58,444 nt of DNA, taken from assembly GCF_025965085.1 (NCBI RefSeq), contig NZ_JAOPXP010000115.1:1-58444 (forward strand), given 5' to 3'. Origin of the DNA: Marmoricola sp. (GTDB lineage Bacteria; Actinomycetota; Actinomycetes; Propionibacteriales; Nocardioidaceae). Below are positions 18,684 to 26,947 of this stretch, piece by piece (position 1 is the stretch's first letter; every line of letters starts with the position of its first letter). A model generated the notes under the pieces. The model worked only from the letters and a program-made list of their open reading frames with translations. It made no database searches and was not told the origin of the DNA. A program made the position numbers and the translations under genes.

Positions 18684-19454
18684 TCAGTCGGTGCCGTGCT
18701 CGCGGATGAACTCGAGGATCACGTCGGAGAGCTCCGGACGGCAGATGACCAGGTCCGGCAGCGAGACGTCGTCCTGGTTGTAGACGAGCGGGCTTCCGTC
18801 GACCCGGCTGGTGAAGAGGCCGGCGGCGCGCGCCACGGCCACCGGTGCCGCGGAGTCCCACTCGTACTGGCCCCCGGCGTGCACGTAGGCGTCGCTGACG
18901 TCACGGACGACCGACATCGCCTTGGCGCCGGCGGAGCCCATGGGCACCAGCTCGGCGCCGATCTCCTCGGCCAGGGCCTTCACGAACTCGGGAGGGCGGG
19001 TGCGTGAGACCACCAGTCGGGGACGGCGCGCCGTCGAGGCGGGTACGACGGGTGGACGGCCGGTGTCGTAGGTCGCACCGAGAGCGGGCAGGGCCACCGC
19101 GCCGGCCACGAGATCGCCCGCCACGGCGGAGGACCGAACCCACAGGGCTACGTGCACGGCCCAGTCGTCGCGGGGCGGCTCGGAGAACTCACGGGTGCCG
19201 TCGAGGGGGTCGACGATCCAGACCCGGTCGGCCGTGAGACGGGCCTTGTCGTCCTTGCCCTCCTCGCTGAGCACGGCGTCCCCGGGCCGGTGCTCGGCCA
19301 GCAGTCTCATCAGCAGGTCGTGCGCGATCTGGTCACCGGCGTCCTTGAGTGCGCGTCCCTCCAGGCCCCGCCCACGCACCTCCAGGAGCAGCCGTCCCGC
19401 CTCGGTGGCGGTCCAGGCGGCGAGGGCGTGGTCGTCGGCAAGGAGGCCGGTCAC
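18684..19454 (-). CDS. cysQ: 3'(2'),5'-bisphosphate nucleotidase (CysQ)
   Basis: 256-aa inositol monophosphatase-fold enzyme that removes the 3'-phosphate of PAP/PAPS, by-products of sulfation. Metal-binding motifs: SEEG (near residue 60), DPLDGTREF (near residue 80) and WDSAAPVAVARAAG (near residue 205). The GTG at 19454 overlaps the preceding pyruvyl transferase stop as GTGA. This placement is notable: a PAP phosphatase is coupled to a polymer-modification gene in the locus that also carries a PAPS-dependent sulfotransferase, whose by-product is PAP. Confidence 0.9.
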   Translation of the reverse strand: MTGLLADDHALAAWTATEAGRLLLEVRGRGLEGRALKDAGDQIAHDLLMRLLAEHRPGDAVLSEEGKDDKARLTADRVWIVDPLDGTREFSEPPRDDWAVHVALWVRSSAVAGDLVAGAVALPALGATYDTGRPPVVPASTARRPRLVVSRTRPPEFVKALAEEIGAELVPMGSAGAKAMSVVRDVSDAYVHAGGQYEWDSAAPVAVARAAGLFTSRVDGSPLVYNQDDVSLPDLVICRPELSDVILEFIREHGTD

Positions 19455-20461
19455 GAGGACTCCCGGGTGACGAAGGGACAGGCGTCCAGCAGGGCGGCGT
19501 AGTCGAACTCGATCGGGCGGTCGTCGTACTCGAAGCGCTCGGCCAGGCTCTCCGGCGACCACGTCCCACCGCCCAGGTCGACGTAGTGCGGCCTGCGCAG
19601 CTTGTGCACCGAGGCGAAGTAGTCGTGGTACTTGAACTCGCCCCCGTTGGGACGGCTGCCGCCGACCTGGCCGCCGTCGGCGCCGAGCCAGGCGTTGGGG
19701 ATGCCGTAGGCGTCGGCGATGATCAGGCCGTGCAGTGAGGACGAGATGATGTTGCGGCAGCTCAGGATGTCACGGGTGACCGTGTCGATGTCCTCGGAGC
19801 CGAAGTCGATGACCTTGACCGGTCCCTCCGGCGCCACGTCGCGCCACAGGTGCTCCGAGTGTCGGATGACGACGCCGACCTCGTGGGTCTTCTCGACCTC
19901 CGGCCAGAAGTACATCGGCACGAGCAGCGCGGGGTCGCCGTAGACGCGGGGACAGGAGATGCCGACGTCGAGCAGCCGGCTACGCGTCATGGGCCCGCGG
20001 ACCGCGCGGTACTCCGCGGAGGCCTTGAACAGGGACCGGCGCTCACTTCCGAAGGAGCCGGACCCCCACACGACGGACCCCTTCGTGCGGGCCCGCGTCA
20101 CGACCGACCCCACGGCGACGTAGCTCGGGTGCTTGGGCGGCGCGAACACCACGGGCCGCTGGGCGACCCGTCCGACCAGCCAGGGCGAGAGGAGGTCGCC
20201 GTAGTTGGCGGTGTCCGTCCACCACACCAGCGGCACCCGGCCGTCTACGAGCGGCAGGCCATCGGCAGGGCGGTAGCTCTCGCGCAGCGAGCGGAGATGT
20301 TCGGGGCCGGCGTACTCCGGCTCCGTCCCGGGCGTCGAGAGCTCCTCGCCGAGTCGCTTCACGGCCGTGATGTTGGGGGCTCCCCCGTGATTCCTCACCT
20401 TGCGCACTGCTCGTCGGGCGGAACGCATGATGACCGTGGTCTGGGTGGAACGCGCCGCCAT
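19451..20461 (-). CDS. Polysaccharide pyruvyl transferase family protein
   Basis: 336 aa. The family transfers pyruvate from PEP to sugars of cell-surface polymers, giving acidic ketals. Family landmarks: WWTDTANYGDLLSPWL near residue 80, RGPMTRSRL with GDPALLVP in the middle, and SSSLHGLIIADAYGIPNAWL near residue 250. The ATG at 20461 has AGAAAGG 6 bases upstream; a second ATG 11 codons in has no ribosome site. It is divergent from the Wzz-like gene with 170 bp between them, marking the left edge of the glycopolymer cluster, and is coupled to cysQ. Confidence 0.9.
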   Translation of the reverse strand: MAARSTQTTVIMRSARRAVRKVRNHGGAPNITAVKRLGEELSTPGTEPEYAGPEHLRSLRESYRPADGLPLVDGRVPLVWWTDTANYGDLLSPWLVGRVAQRPVVFAPPKHPSYVAVGSVVTRARTKGSVVWGSGSFGSERRSLFKASAEYRAVRGPMTRSRLLDVGISCPRVYGDPALLVPMYFWPEVEKTHEVGVVIRHSEHLWRDVAPEGPVKVIDFGSEDIDTVTRDILSCRNIISSSLHGLIIADAYGIPNAWLGADGGQVGGSRPNGGEFKYHDYFASVHKLRRPHYVDLGGGTWSPESLAERFEYDDRPIEFDYAALLDACPFVTRESS

Positions 20462-20631
20462 GGCCGGCCTTTCTGGTTACCTCGGTGTCGCGGAAGGGTA
20501 CCAGCGCCTCACGGGCGCGCATCGGCGCGTGCCCGTCAGAGAGAGGATGTCGCTCAGCGGGATGAGTCCGGCGCACACCGGGTTCCCGGACTACATTGTT
20601 CGTCACGCTTTCTACTACCGATGGGACGACC

Positions 20632-22152
20632 GTGCCGGTGCCAGAAGACTCGCAGACCAGCCCCCAACGAGGGGCACTGGTCGCGGCCCTGCGTCGCAGC
20701 GCCGCGCTGCTCCTGCTGCTGGCGCTGCTCGGAGCGGCTCTCGGTGCGGCCGCGGGCCTGCGTCGCGCCGAGGCCCACACGGCCGAGGCCTCCATCCTGG
20801 TCTCCCCACTGGAGGGCAACCCGTTCAGCCCGACCGGCCGGGGCGACGACCTCATCAACCTCGAGACCGAGGCGCAGCTGGTCTCGTCGGACCCGGTCGC
20901 ACGACTGGCTTCCCGCCTCGACAATGAGCAGATCACGGTCGCGAGCCTGCTGTCGGGGCTCGACGTCTCGGTGCCGGTCAACACCCAGATCCTCACGATC
21001 AGGTACACCGCCAGCTCGGACACCAACGCCGTACGCCGTGCCCAGGCGTTCGCCAACGCCTACCTGGAGTTCCGCAAGACGCGGTCCGAACAGATCGTCC
21101 AGTCCCGTACCCAGCGGATCCAGAACCAGATCGACGACCAGAACAAGGCGCTGTCGGCTCTGGTGGTGCGATCCAACGCGGAGACCAACCCGTCGAACAG
21201 GAGCCTCCTGCGCGAGCAGATCACCGGTGTCACCACCCAGATCGGTCAGCTGCAGGCGCAGCTCGCGACGCTCACGACCGGTGCGGTCGACCCGGGCCAG
21301 ATCATCACCCCTGCCGGTGTCGTCGGTCAGAGCTCCGCGCTGGCGATCGGCCTGTACGCGGCGATCGGCCTGCTCGTCGGTCTGGCGCTCGGGCTCGGGG
21401 TCGTCATCATGCGTGCGCGCGCCGAGAACCGGATCCATGAGGCGATCGACGTCGTGCCCTCGGGCCTGCCGCTGCTGGGCAGCATCTCGATGGACGAGAT
21501 CCAGGCCACGAACGACTCGATCGTCACGGCGGACGGCGACGACATCAACATCGGCGAAGGGTTGCAGACGCTGCGCGTCTCCGTGCTCTCGCGCGACCGG
21601 CGACGCCCGCTGCGCATCCTGTACGCCAGCGCTGCCGAGGGCTCGACCTCCCCCCGCGCCGCCCTCGGCCTGGCCTACGCCACCGCCTCGTCCAGCCTCG
21701 CCACGGTCCTGGTCGACGCGACCACCGGCGACGGCGACATCACCGAGGTGCTCGGGCTGGAGTCCCGCCCGGGGTTCACCGATGTGCTGGCGGGCGACAT
21801 GAGCCTGCAGAAGGCCCTCACCTCGGTCTCCGACCACCTCGTCGTCCTCCCCGCCGGGCGACCCGACGGGCGCGTCGACGACCTGATGACGGGGCCGCTG
21901 GTGGGCGCGCTGTTCGACCAGCTCGGCCAGATCGCGGACGTCCTCATCATCGCCACCGGGCCGCTGCGCAGCCCTCGCTCGCAGGCCCTCGCGATGGTCA
22001 CCGACGTGACCGTGGTGGAGGCGGAGGAGAGCCAGTCGCGCCTGGCCGACCTGGTCGCGATCGCGGAGGACCCGACCCTCTCCCACTCCCTGCTGGGCGT
22101 CGTCTTCGTGGGAAGGGCACGATCCCGGCCCAGGACGCCCGCCAGGACATGA
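20632..22152 (+). CDS. Wzz/chain-length determinant protein with a degenerate BY-kinase-like domain
   Basis: 506 aa from GTG 20632 (GGGACG upstream); a TTG at 20596 would add 12 residues. The N-terminal Wzz region has a first membrane helix (residues about 20-40), an extracytoplasmic coiled domain (FRKTRSEQIVQSRTQRIQNQ) and a second helix near residues 245-270. The C-terminal domain has the fold of bacterial tyrosine kinases, but the Walker A position reads ASAAEGSTSPRAALGLA, lacking the GK[ST] lysine, and Walker A' is VLVDATTGDGD. No tyrosine-rich tail is visible. Probably a structural chain-length and export regulator. It is coupled by ATGA to the flippase. Confidence 0.86.
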   Translation: MPVPEDSQTSPQRGALVAALRRSAALLLLLALLGAALGAAAGLRRAEAHTAEASILVSPLEGNPFSPTGRGDDLINLETEAQLVSSDPVARLASRLDNEQITVASLLSGLDVSVPVNTQILTIRYTASSDTNAVRRAQAFANAYLEFRKTRSEQIVQSRTQRIQNQIDDQNKALSALVVRSNAETNPSNRSLLREQITGVTTQIGQLQAQLATLTTGAVDPGQIITPAGVVGQSSALAIGLYAAIGLLVGLALGLGVVIMRARAENRIHEAIDVVPSGLPLLGSISMDEIQATNDSIVTADGDDINIGEGLQTLRVSVLSRDRRRPLRILYASAAEGSTSPRAALGLAYATASSSLATVLVDATTGDGDITEVLGLESRPGFTDVLAGDMSLQKALTSVSDHLVVLPAGRPDGRVDDLMTGPLVGALFDQLGQIADVLIIATGPLRSPRSQALAMVTDVTVVEAEESQSRLADLVAIAEDPTLSHSLLGVVFVGRARSRPRTPART

Positions 22153-23717
22153 CCGACAGCGACCGGCGAGTCGACGACAACACCCGTCGACATCTGACCC
22201 AGGTGGCCCGTGGCGGGGCCCTGGGGCTGGTCGGGGCGGGCGTCTCGGCCATCTCCGGGTTCGTCCTCGTCCTGATCGTGACGAACCTCTACGGCTCCCA
22301 CGATGCCGGACTCTTCTTCACGGTCACCTCGGCCTTCATGCTGATGTCGGCCGTCGCCACACTGGGGACCGAGACCGGCCTCGGCCGCTTCCTGCTGCGC
22401 TACGAGGCCCAGGACCGACGTGGGGACATCCCGCCGACGCTGCGAGCCGCCTTCCGCCCCACCATCACCTACTCCGTGATCATCGCGATCGCCGTGGTCG
22501 TGTTCGCGGACCCCCTGGCCGAGCACCTCGGCCTCGGGGACACGGGTGCTGCCTGCCTCCAGGCCCTCGCCGCCGTCCTTCCTCTGGCGACCTGGAACGC
22601 GCTCACGCTGGCCGGAACCCGGGCGTTCGGCCAGATGAAGGCCACCGTCCTGGTGGACAAGATCGGTCGCTCCGCGGCACAGCCCCTGCTCGTCCTGCTG
22701 GCGTCGCTCTCGGCCGCCGGGCTGTTGGGGATGACCATCGCGTGGGCAGCGCCGTACGCCGTCTCCGCCCTCGTGTCGGCGTGGCTCTTCCGGCAGTTCC
22801 TGCGCCGTCGGGGCACGCACGAGTACCTCGAGCCGACCAGGAGCTACCGGGAGCTCAAGCGTGAGTTCTGGAGGTTCACCTGGCCCCGCAGCATCACCCG
22901 GATCTCCCAGATGGCCATCCAGCGGCTCGACATCCTCCTGATCGCGGCCATGCGCGGTCCCAGGGACGCCGCGATCTACACCGCAGCGACCCGTTTCGTC
23001 GCCCTGGGACAGTTCGGCACCCAGGCGATCCAGCAGGTGCTCCAGCCGAAGTTCACGGCGCTGCTCGCCGGCCAGGAGCACGAGAGCCTGCGGGAGGTCT
23101 ACCAGGTCTCGGCGGCCTGGAGCATGATCATCGCCTGGCCCATGTACATGATCGTGGCTGCGACGCCGCTCGCCTACCTGGGGCTCTTCGGTCCGGAGTA
23201 CTCCTCCAACGGTGTCGCGGTGGTCCTGCTGATGGCAGGGGCGATGCTCTTCTCGGTGGCCAGCGGCCCTGCCGACACCCTGCTGCTGATGTCGGGACGC
23301 AGCGCGCTGAGCCTGATGAACTCGCTCGCGGCGCTCGCGCTGGACGTGGTCCTGTGCGTGATGCTCATCCCCAGCATGGGGATCACCGGCGCAGCCCTCG
23401 CCTGGGCGATCGCGGTCGGCATCCGCAACGTCCTCTCGCTCGTGCAGGTCCGCGTGATGCTGTCCATCGTCAGCTTCGGCCCCGCTGCGGCCATCGCCGG
23501 TGCCGCCAACGTGCTCTGCTTCGGCGCACCCCTCGTGCTCCTGGAGCTGTCCACGGACCTGAACATCGTGAGGCTCGCACTGGCGCTGCTCGTGTGCGTC
23601 CCTCTCTACGTGCTCGCGCTCTGGCTCGGCAGGCACCGCCTGCGGCTCTCGGTGCTTCGCGGGCTGGTCCGCCGCGCCCCCGCCAGAGCCGCCGAGGGAC
23701 AGGCCGATGATGCGTAG
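22149..23717 (+). CDS. Polysaccharide flippase (Wzx/MVF-type)
   Basis: 522-aa polytopic membrane protein, about 12-14 hydrophobic segments, of the MOP exporter superfamily. It would flip lipid-linked oligosaccharide units across the membrane. Typical sequence: GGALGLVGAGVSAISGFVLV at the N terminus, LYGSHDAGLFF, and FTWPRSITRISQMAIQRLD before the second half. The ATG overlaps the Wzz-like stop (ATGA), and the 3' end overlaps the next gene by 11 bases, so these three are one operon. The short charged C terminus is cytoplasmic. Confidence 0.9.
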   Translation: MTDSDRRVDDNTRRHLTQVARGGALGLVGAGVSAISGFVLVLIVTNLYGSHDAGLFFTVTSAFMLMSAVATLGTETGLGRFLLRYEAQDRRGDIPPTLRAAFRPTITYSVIIAIAVVVFADPLAEHLGLGDTGAACLQALAAVLPLATWNALTLAGTRAFGQMKATVLVDKIGRSAAQPLLVLLASLSAAGLLGMTIAWAAPYAVSALVSAWLFRQFLRRRGTHEYLEPTRSYRELKREFWRFTWPRSITRISQMAIQRLDILLIAAMRGPRDAAIYTAATRFVALGQFGTQAIQQVLQPKFTALLAGQEHESLREVYQVSAAWSMIIAWPMYMIVAATPLAYLGLFGPEYSSNGVAVVLLMAGAMLFSVASGPADTLLLMSGRSALSLMNSLAALALDVVLCVMLIPSMGITGAALAWAIAVGIRNVLSLVQVRVMLSIVSFGPAAAIAGAANVLCFGAPLVLLELSTDLNIVRLALALLVCVPLYVLALWLGRHRLRLSVLRGLVRRAPARAAEGQADDA

Positions 23718-24801
23718 TCCGACGGTGATGTTCGAGAGCTGGAGGGGGCTGTACGCCGACAGTCCCCGGGCCCTCTCCGAGCAGCTCGCAGCTTCGGGGC
23801 TCTGCACCCGTCGGCTCTGGGTGACCACCGGGGAGAACGATTTCCCGCCCGACGTGGCGACCGTCCCGCGCCACAGCCCGTCGTACTTCCGTGCGCTGCT
23901 GAGCGCGAACGTCCTGGTGGCGAATGACATCGTCTCCAAGCACCTGGTCAAGGGCCCACGCGTGCACTACCTGCAGACCTGGCACGGCACACCCCTCAAG
24001 CTCATCGGGTACGACGAGCGCTCCCATGCCTACTCGGGCGCCCAGGCACACCTCAAACGGATGGCGCGCGACGTGGCGAAGTGGGACTACCTGATCTCCC
24101 CGAGCCCCGTGTGCAGCGAGATCTTCCGCTCGGCGTTCCGCTTCGAGGGCGAGATCTGGGAGACCGGCTACCCGCGCAACGACCTGCTCCGCGCTGCAGG
24201 GGCCGCAGACCGGCGGGACGAGGTGCGCCGCATGCTCGGCATCGCGGACGGTGCGGTGGCGGTCCTGCACGCCCCGACCTGGCGCGACGACGACAAGAAC
24301 GACGAGGGCCGGTTCCGGCAGTCGGTGATGTTGGACCCGGATCTGCTGGCCGAGGCGCTCCCCGACGGGGCACGACTCATGGTGCGGCTGCACCGCAACG
24401 TCAAGGAACGGCCGGCGGGGTCCGCGCCCGGCTTCGTGCTGGACGTCAGCGACCACCCCGAGATCGCAGACCTCTATCTCGCGGCCGACGTGCTGGTCTC
24501 CGACTACTCCTCGGCCATCTACGACTTCGCCGTGACGGGCAAGCCCATCATCCTCTACGCCCCCGACCTCGACCGCTACCGGGACACCGTCCGTGGCCTC
24601 TACTTCGACTACGAGGACTGGGCCCCCGGTCCCGTGGCCACCACGCAGGAGCAGGTGGCCTCGGCGACGGCCGCGCTCACCTCCCACGACCAGGCGTGGT
24701 CGACGCGCTACGCGGCGTTCACCGAGCGGTTCTGCCCCCACGAGGACGGGCACGCCGGCGAGCGGGTCATCGAACGGCTGCGCTCAGTCCTGGCGGGCTG
24801 A
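23707..24801 (+). CDS. CDP-glycerol:polymer glycerophosphotransferase family protein (TagB/TagF-like)
   Basis: 364 aa. The family transfers glycerol phosphate (or ribitol phosphate) from CDP-glycerol to a lipid-linked glycan at the inner membrane face, as in teichoic acid synthesis. Motifs: LQTWHGTPLK near residue 95, ETGYPRNDLL near residue 155, VRLHRNVKE, and DVLVSDYSSAIYDF near residue 262. The ATG at 23707 overlaps the flippase by 11 bases. It ends in an 18-base overlap with the convergent sulfotransferase. Together with the WecG/TagA homologue in this cluster it suggests a polyol-phosphate component. Confidence 0.88.
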   Translation: MMRSPTVMFESWRGLYADSPRALSEQLAASGLCTRRLWVTTGENDFPPDVATVPRHSPSYFRALLSANVLVANDIVSKHLVKGPRVHYLQTWHGTPLKLIGYDERSHAYSGAQAHLKRMARDVAKWDYLISPSPVCSEIFRSAFRFEGEIWETGYPRNDLLRAAGAADRRDEVRRMLGIADGAVAVLHAPTWRDDDKNDEGRFRQSVMLDPDLLAEALPDGARLMVRLHRNVKERPAGSAPGFVLDVSDHPEIADLYLAADVLVSDYSSAIYDFAVTGKPIILYAPDLDRYRDTVRGLYFDYEDWAPGPVATTQEQVASATAALTSHDQAWSTRYAAFTERFCPHEDGHAGERVIERLRSVLAG

Positions 24802-25692
24802 CGCCCGCCAGCTCGGGGTCCTGCCCATGTGGTCGGCGAGCCGGGCGTCGTACGGTTCGAAGTGGGCGCGCAGCCGTTGCTCGAGCTCGGGGGGCATCGG
24901 CGAGCTGGGCCGGGCGTTCCACTGCTCCACCTTGCCGGGCCGCCACCGGGCCAGCCCGAGCCAGGACCGCAGCCGCTCGAACTCGGCCCCGGGGTTCTCG
25001 AAGAAGGCGCCGGCGTCGACGACGTACACGCGGTCCTCGCCCAGCGCCTTGACCAGTCGCTCGAGCTGCTCGATGTAGCGACCCCGGGCGAGGTAGCCGT
25101 GGTGCCGGTGATGGAAGCTCTGGTAGCCGGGGTCGGCCACCATTCGCTCGACCTCCCCTGCGAGCCGTTCCTCCTCGAGGCCGAGCGCCACCTCGAACGA
25201 CTCGGTCTCGAACCCGCGGGCGAGCTCGTGCTTGTACGCGGAGTACGCACGCTCGACGGGGTCCCGCACGAGCAGGACGACGCGCACGTCGGGCAGGTCC
25301 CGCGCGATGCGCTCCGCCGCCAGCGGGTGGAAGACGTAGTAGCCGCTGCTCTCGAAGGTGGCAGCACCAGGACCGTGCTTGCGGCGCGCCCGCCAGGCCA
25401 AGGGGAAGTGACCGCGGTACCAGCGCGGACCGCGGGCGTACTTCACGTCGAAGTAGCCGATGCCCTTGGACACGGTCGGCCGGGCGACCTCCGGATGCTC
25501 GCTCAGCACGCGGTACAGGGTCGTGGTGCCGGCGCGCTGGGCGCCCACGATGATGAACGAGGGCCGCATCCGCAACGGCGAGGTCAGGCTGCCCCAGAGC
25601 TCGATCCCGGCGCGCAGCCACATCACCAGGGCGTGGGGTGAGCGCTCACGGACCAGACGCGTGAGACGACGCAGATGATGGTGCTCAGCCAC
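24784..25692 (-). CDS. PAPS-dependent sulfotransferase
   Basis: 302 aa. Transfers sulfate from PAPS to a hydroxyl group, here probably a sugar of the surface polymer. The 5'-phosphosulfate loop is FIIVGAQRAGTTTLYR (near residue 50) and the 3'-phosphate motif is VVLLVRDPVERAYSAYKH (near residue 135). I prefer the GTG at 25692, with AGGGGG 8-9 bases upstream, to a GTG at 25701 without spacing. It overlaps the preceding kinase-fold gene by 8 bases, so the two are coupled. PAP released by this enzyme would be removed by CysQ. Confidence 0.9.
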   Translation of the reverse strand: MAEHHHLRRLTRLVRERSPHALVMWLRAGIELWGSLTSPLRMRPSFIIVGAQRAGTTTLYRVLSEHPEVARPTVSKGIGYFDVKYARGPRWYRGHFPLAWRARRKHGPGAATFESSGYYVFHPLAAERIARDLPDVRVVLLVRDPVERAYSAYKHELARGFETESFEVALGLEEERLAGEVERMVADPGYQSFHHRHHGYLARGRYIEQLERLVKALGEDRVYVVDAGAFFENPGAEFERLRSWLGLARWRPGKVEQWNARPSSPMPPELEQRLRAHFEPYDARLADHMGRTPSWRASARQD

Positions 25693-26902
25693 GGACCGCA
25701 CCCCCCTGGGGACCGACCCGGTCGCAGAGCGCCTCGAGCATCACCAGGCTGCGGTCAGCGATCACGTCACCGAGCTCGGACTCGGCACCCACGAGGTAGC
25801 GGGAGGTGATCGCGGCGAGGTAGGCCGTCTCGACCAGCCGGGACTCCTCGGACGCGTCGCCCTCGACCCTGGCCAGGTCCAGGCCGCGGCGTACGGAGTC
25901 CAGGCTCACCCCGTCACGGCGGCAGACGGCGTTCACGGCGTAGTGGCACCGGTCCAGCCCCAGCGGGACCCCCGTCTCGAAGCGCTCCCAGTCCCACAGC
26001 TGGAGCCGGCCTCGCCGCCGGCTCATGTTCCACGGAGTCCAGTCGCCGTGCCACGCACCCATGGCGAGGGGTCGGTCCGCCGAGCCGCTGCGCAGCAGGT
26101 CCAGCGCCTCTTCCAGGCGGTCCCGCACGGGCGACGGTGCCAGCGACGACTGCGCCGCGACCATCGTGTCCCACAGGGGCATCTCGGGGAGCGGGCGTGA
26201 GCCGTCGCCGAAGGCGCCGTGCAGCAGGGCCATCTCGTCGAGCGGAAGGTCGAACTGGCGGCTGGGCCGCTGCCAGAGCACCGTGTGCAGCGCGGTCATC
26301 ACCACCAGGGAGGAGCCACCCCACCGGCCCACGTGCAGGAGGCGAGGCACCTCGAGGTGCTCTGGCAACCCCGCCCCGCCCAGCCGCTGCAGGGAGGCGG
26401 CCTCCGCCTCCACCAGCGCGTCGGTCACCGGGGTCCCGCCGAACTTGACGAAGGCCAGGCTGCGCCCCCGCCTGTCGAAGACCTGCAGCACCGGTTTGCG
26501 ATTGGCGCGGGCGGTGCCCAGGCCCAGGCTGAAGTCGACCGGCTCACCCAGGACGTCCCCGAGGTGTTCGCGCAGCGAGCCCGCGCGCTCGGCGACGACG
26601 ATCCGGTCCGGGAACACGGTCCTGACGCGCCCGCGCAGCAGCGTGGACACACCGACTCGCTTCACCGTGTCAGGTCCGGACAGGGCGGCGCTGAAGCGCA
26701 GCATGGCGCGGGCGGCCGCGAGCGGGTTGTCGGCCGGCACCAGCAGACGCGGGGACTGCCTGCTGGGCAGCACGAGCAGCTCGACCTCGTCCACCGACGA
26801 CGAGCTGCCTGAGCCGCGACCCCGTCGGAGCCGCGGCTCAGGTTCGCCTGGCCACAGTGCCTGGACACTCGATACGTAGGTATCGATGAGGCGCTCGTTC
26901 AC
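25685..26902 (-). CDS. Aminoglycoside-phosphotransferase-like kinase-fold protein of the glycopolymer cluster
   Basis: 405 aa; no exact family recognised. The C-terminal half has a phosphotransferase active site: GAWHGDWTPWNMS (catalytic Asp and Asn, near residue 290) followed by LQLWDWERFETG (metal Asp in WDWE). The N-terminal 120 residues look like a separate small domain, and LAFVKFGGTPV near residue 150 supplies a plausible ATP-binding lysine. It could phosphorylate a sugar or lipid-linked intermediate. It is translationally coupled to the sulfotransferase and lies 45 bases downstream of the glycosidase-like gene on the same strand. Confidence 0.75.
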   Translation of the reverse strand: MNERLIDTYVSSVQALWPGEPEPRLRRGRGSGSSSSVDEVELLVLPSRQSPRLLVPADNPLAAARAMLRFSAALSGPDTVKRVGVSTLLRGRVRTVFPDRIVVAERAGSLREHLGDVLGEPVDFSLGLGTARANRKPVLQVFDRRGRSLAFVKFGGTPVTDALVEAEAASLQRLGGAGLPEHLEVPRLLHVGRWGGSSLVVMTALHTVLWQRPSRQFDLPLDEMALLHGAFGDGSRPLPEMPLWDTMVAAQSSLAPSPVRDRLEEALDLLRSGSADRPLAMGAWHGDWTPWNMSRRRGRLQLWDWERFETGVPLGLDRCHYAVNAVCRRDGVSLDSVRRGLDLARVEGDASEESRLVETAYLAAITSRYLVGAESELGDVIADRSLVMLEALCDRVGPQGGAVRG

Positions 26903-26947
26903 TCAGGTCCCCCAGGTCGATCATGGCCGGCCGGGGAGCGCCCCGAC

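Noticed and set aside
21675-23951. A 758-codon minus-strand frame opposite the Wzz-like and flippase genes.
   Set aside because: Low-complexity Gln/Asp/His/Arg composition and no domain; the plus-strand genes are convincing and coupled.
24784-24801. Frameshift at the overlap of the TagF-like and sulfotransferase genes.
   Set aside because: Both proteins keep full-length C termini; an 18-base convergent overlap is normal here.
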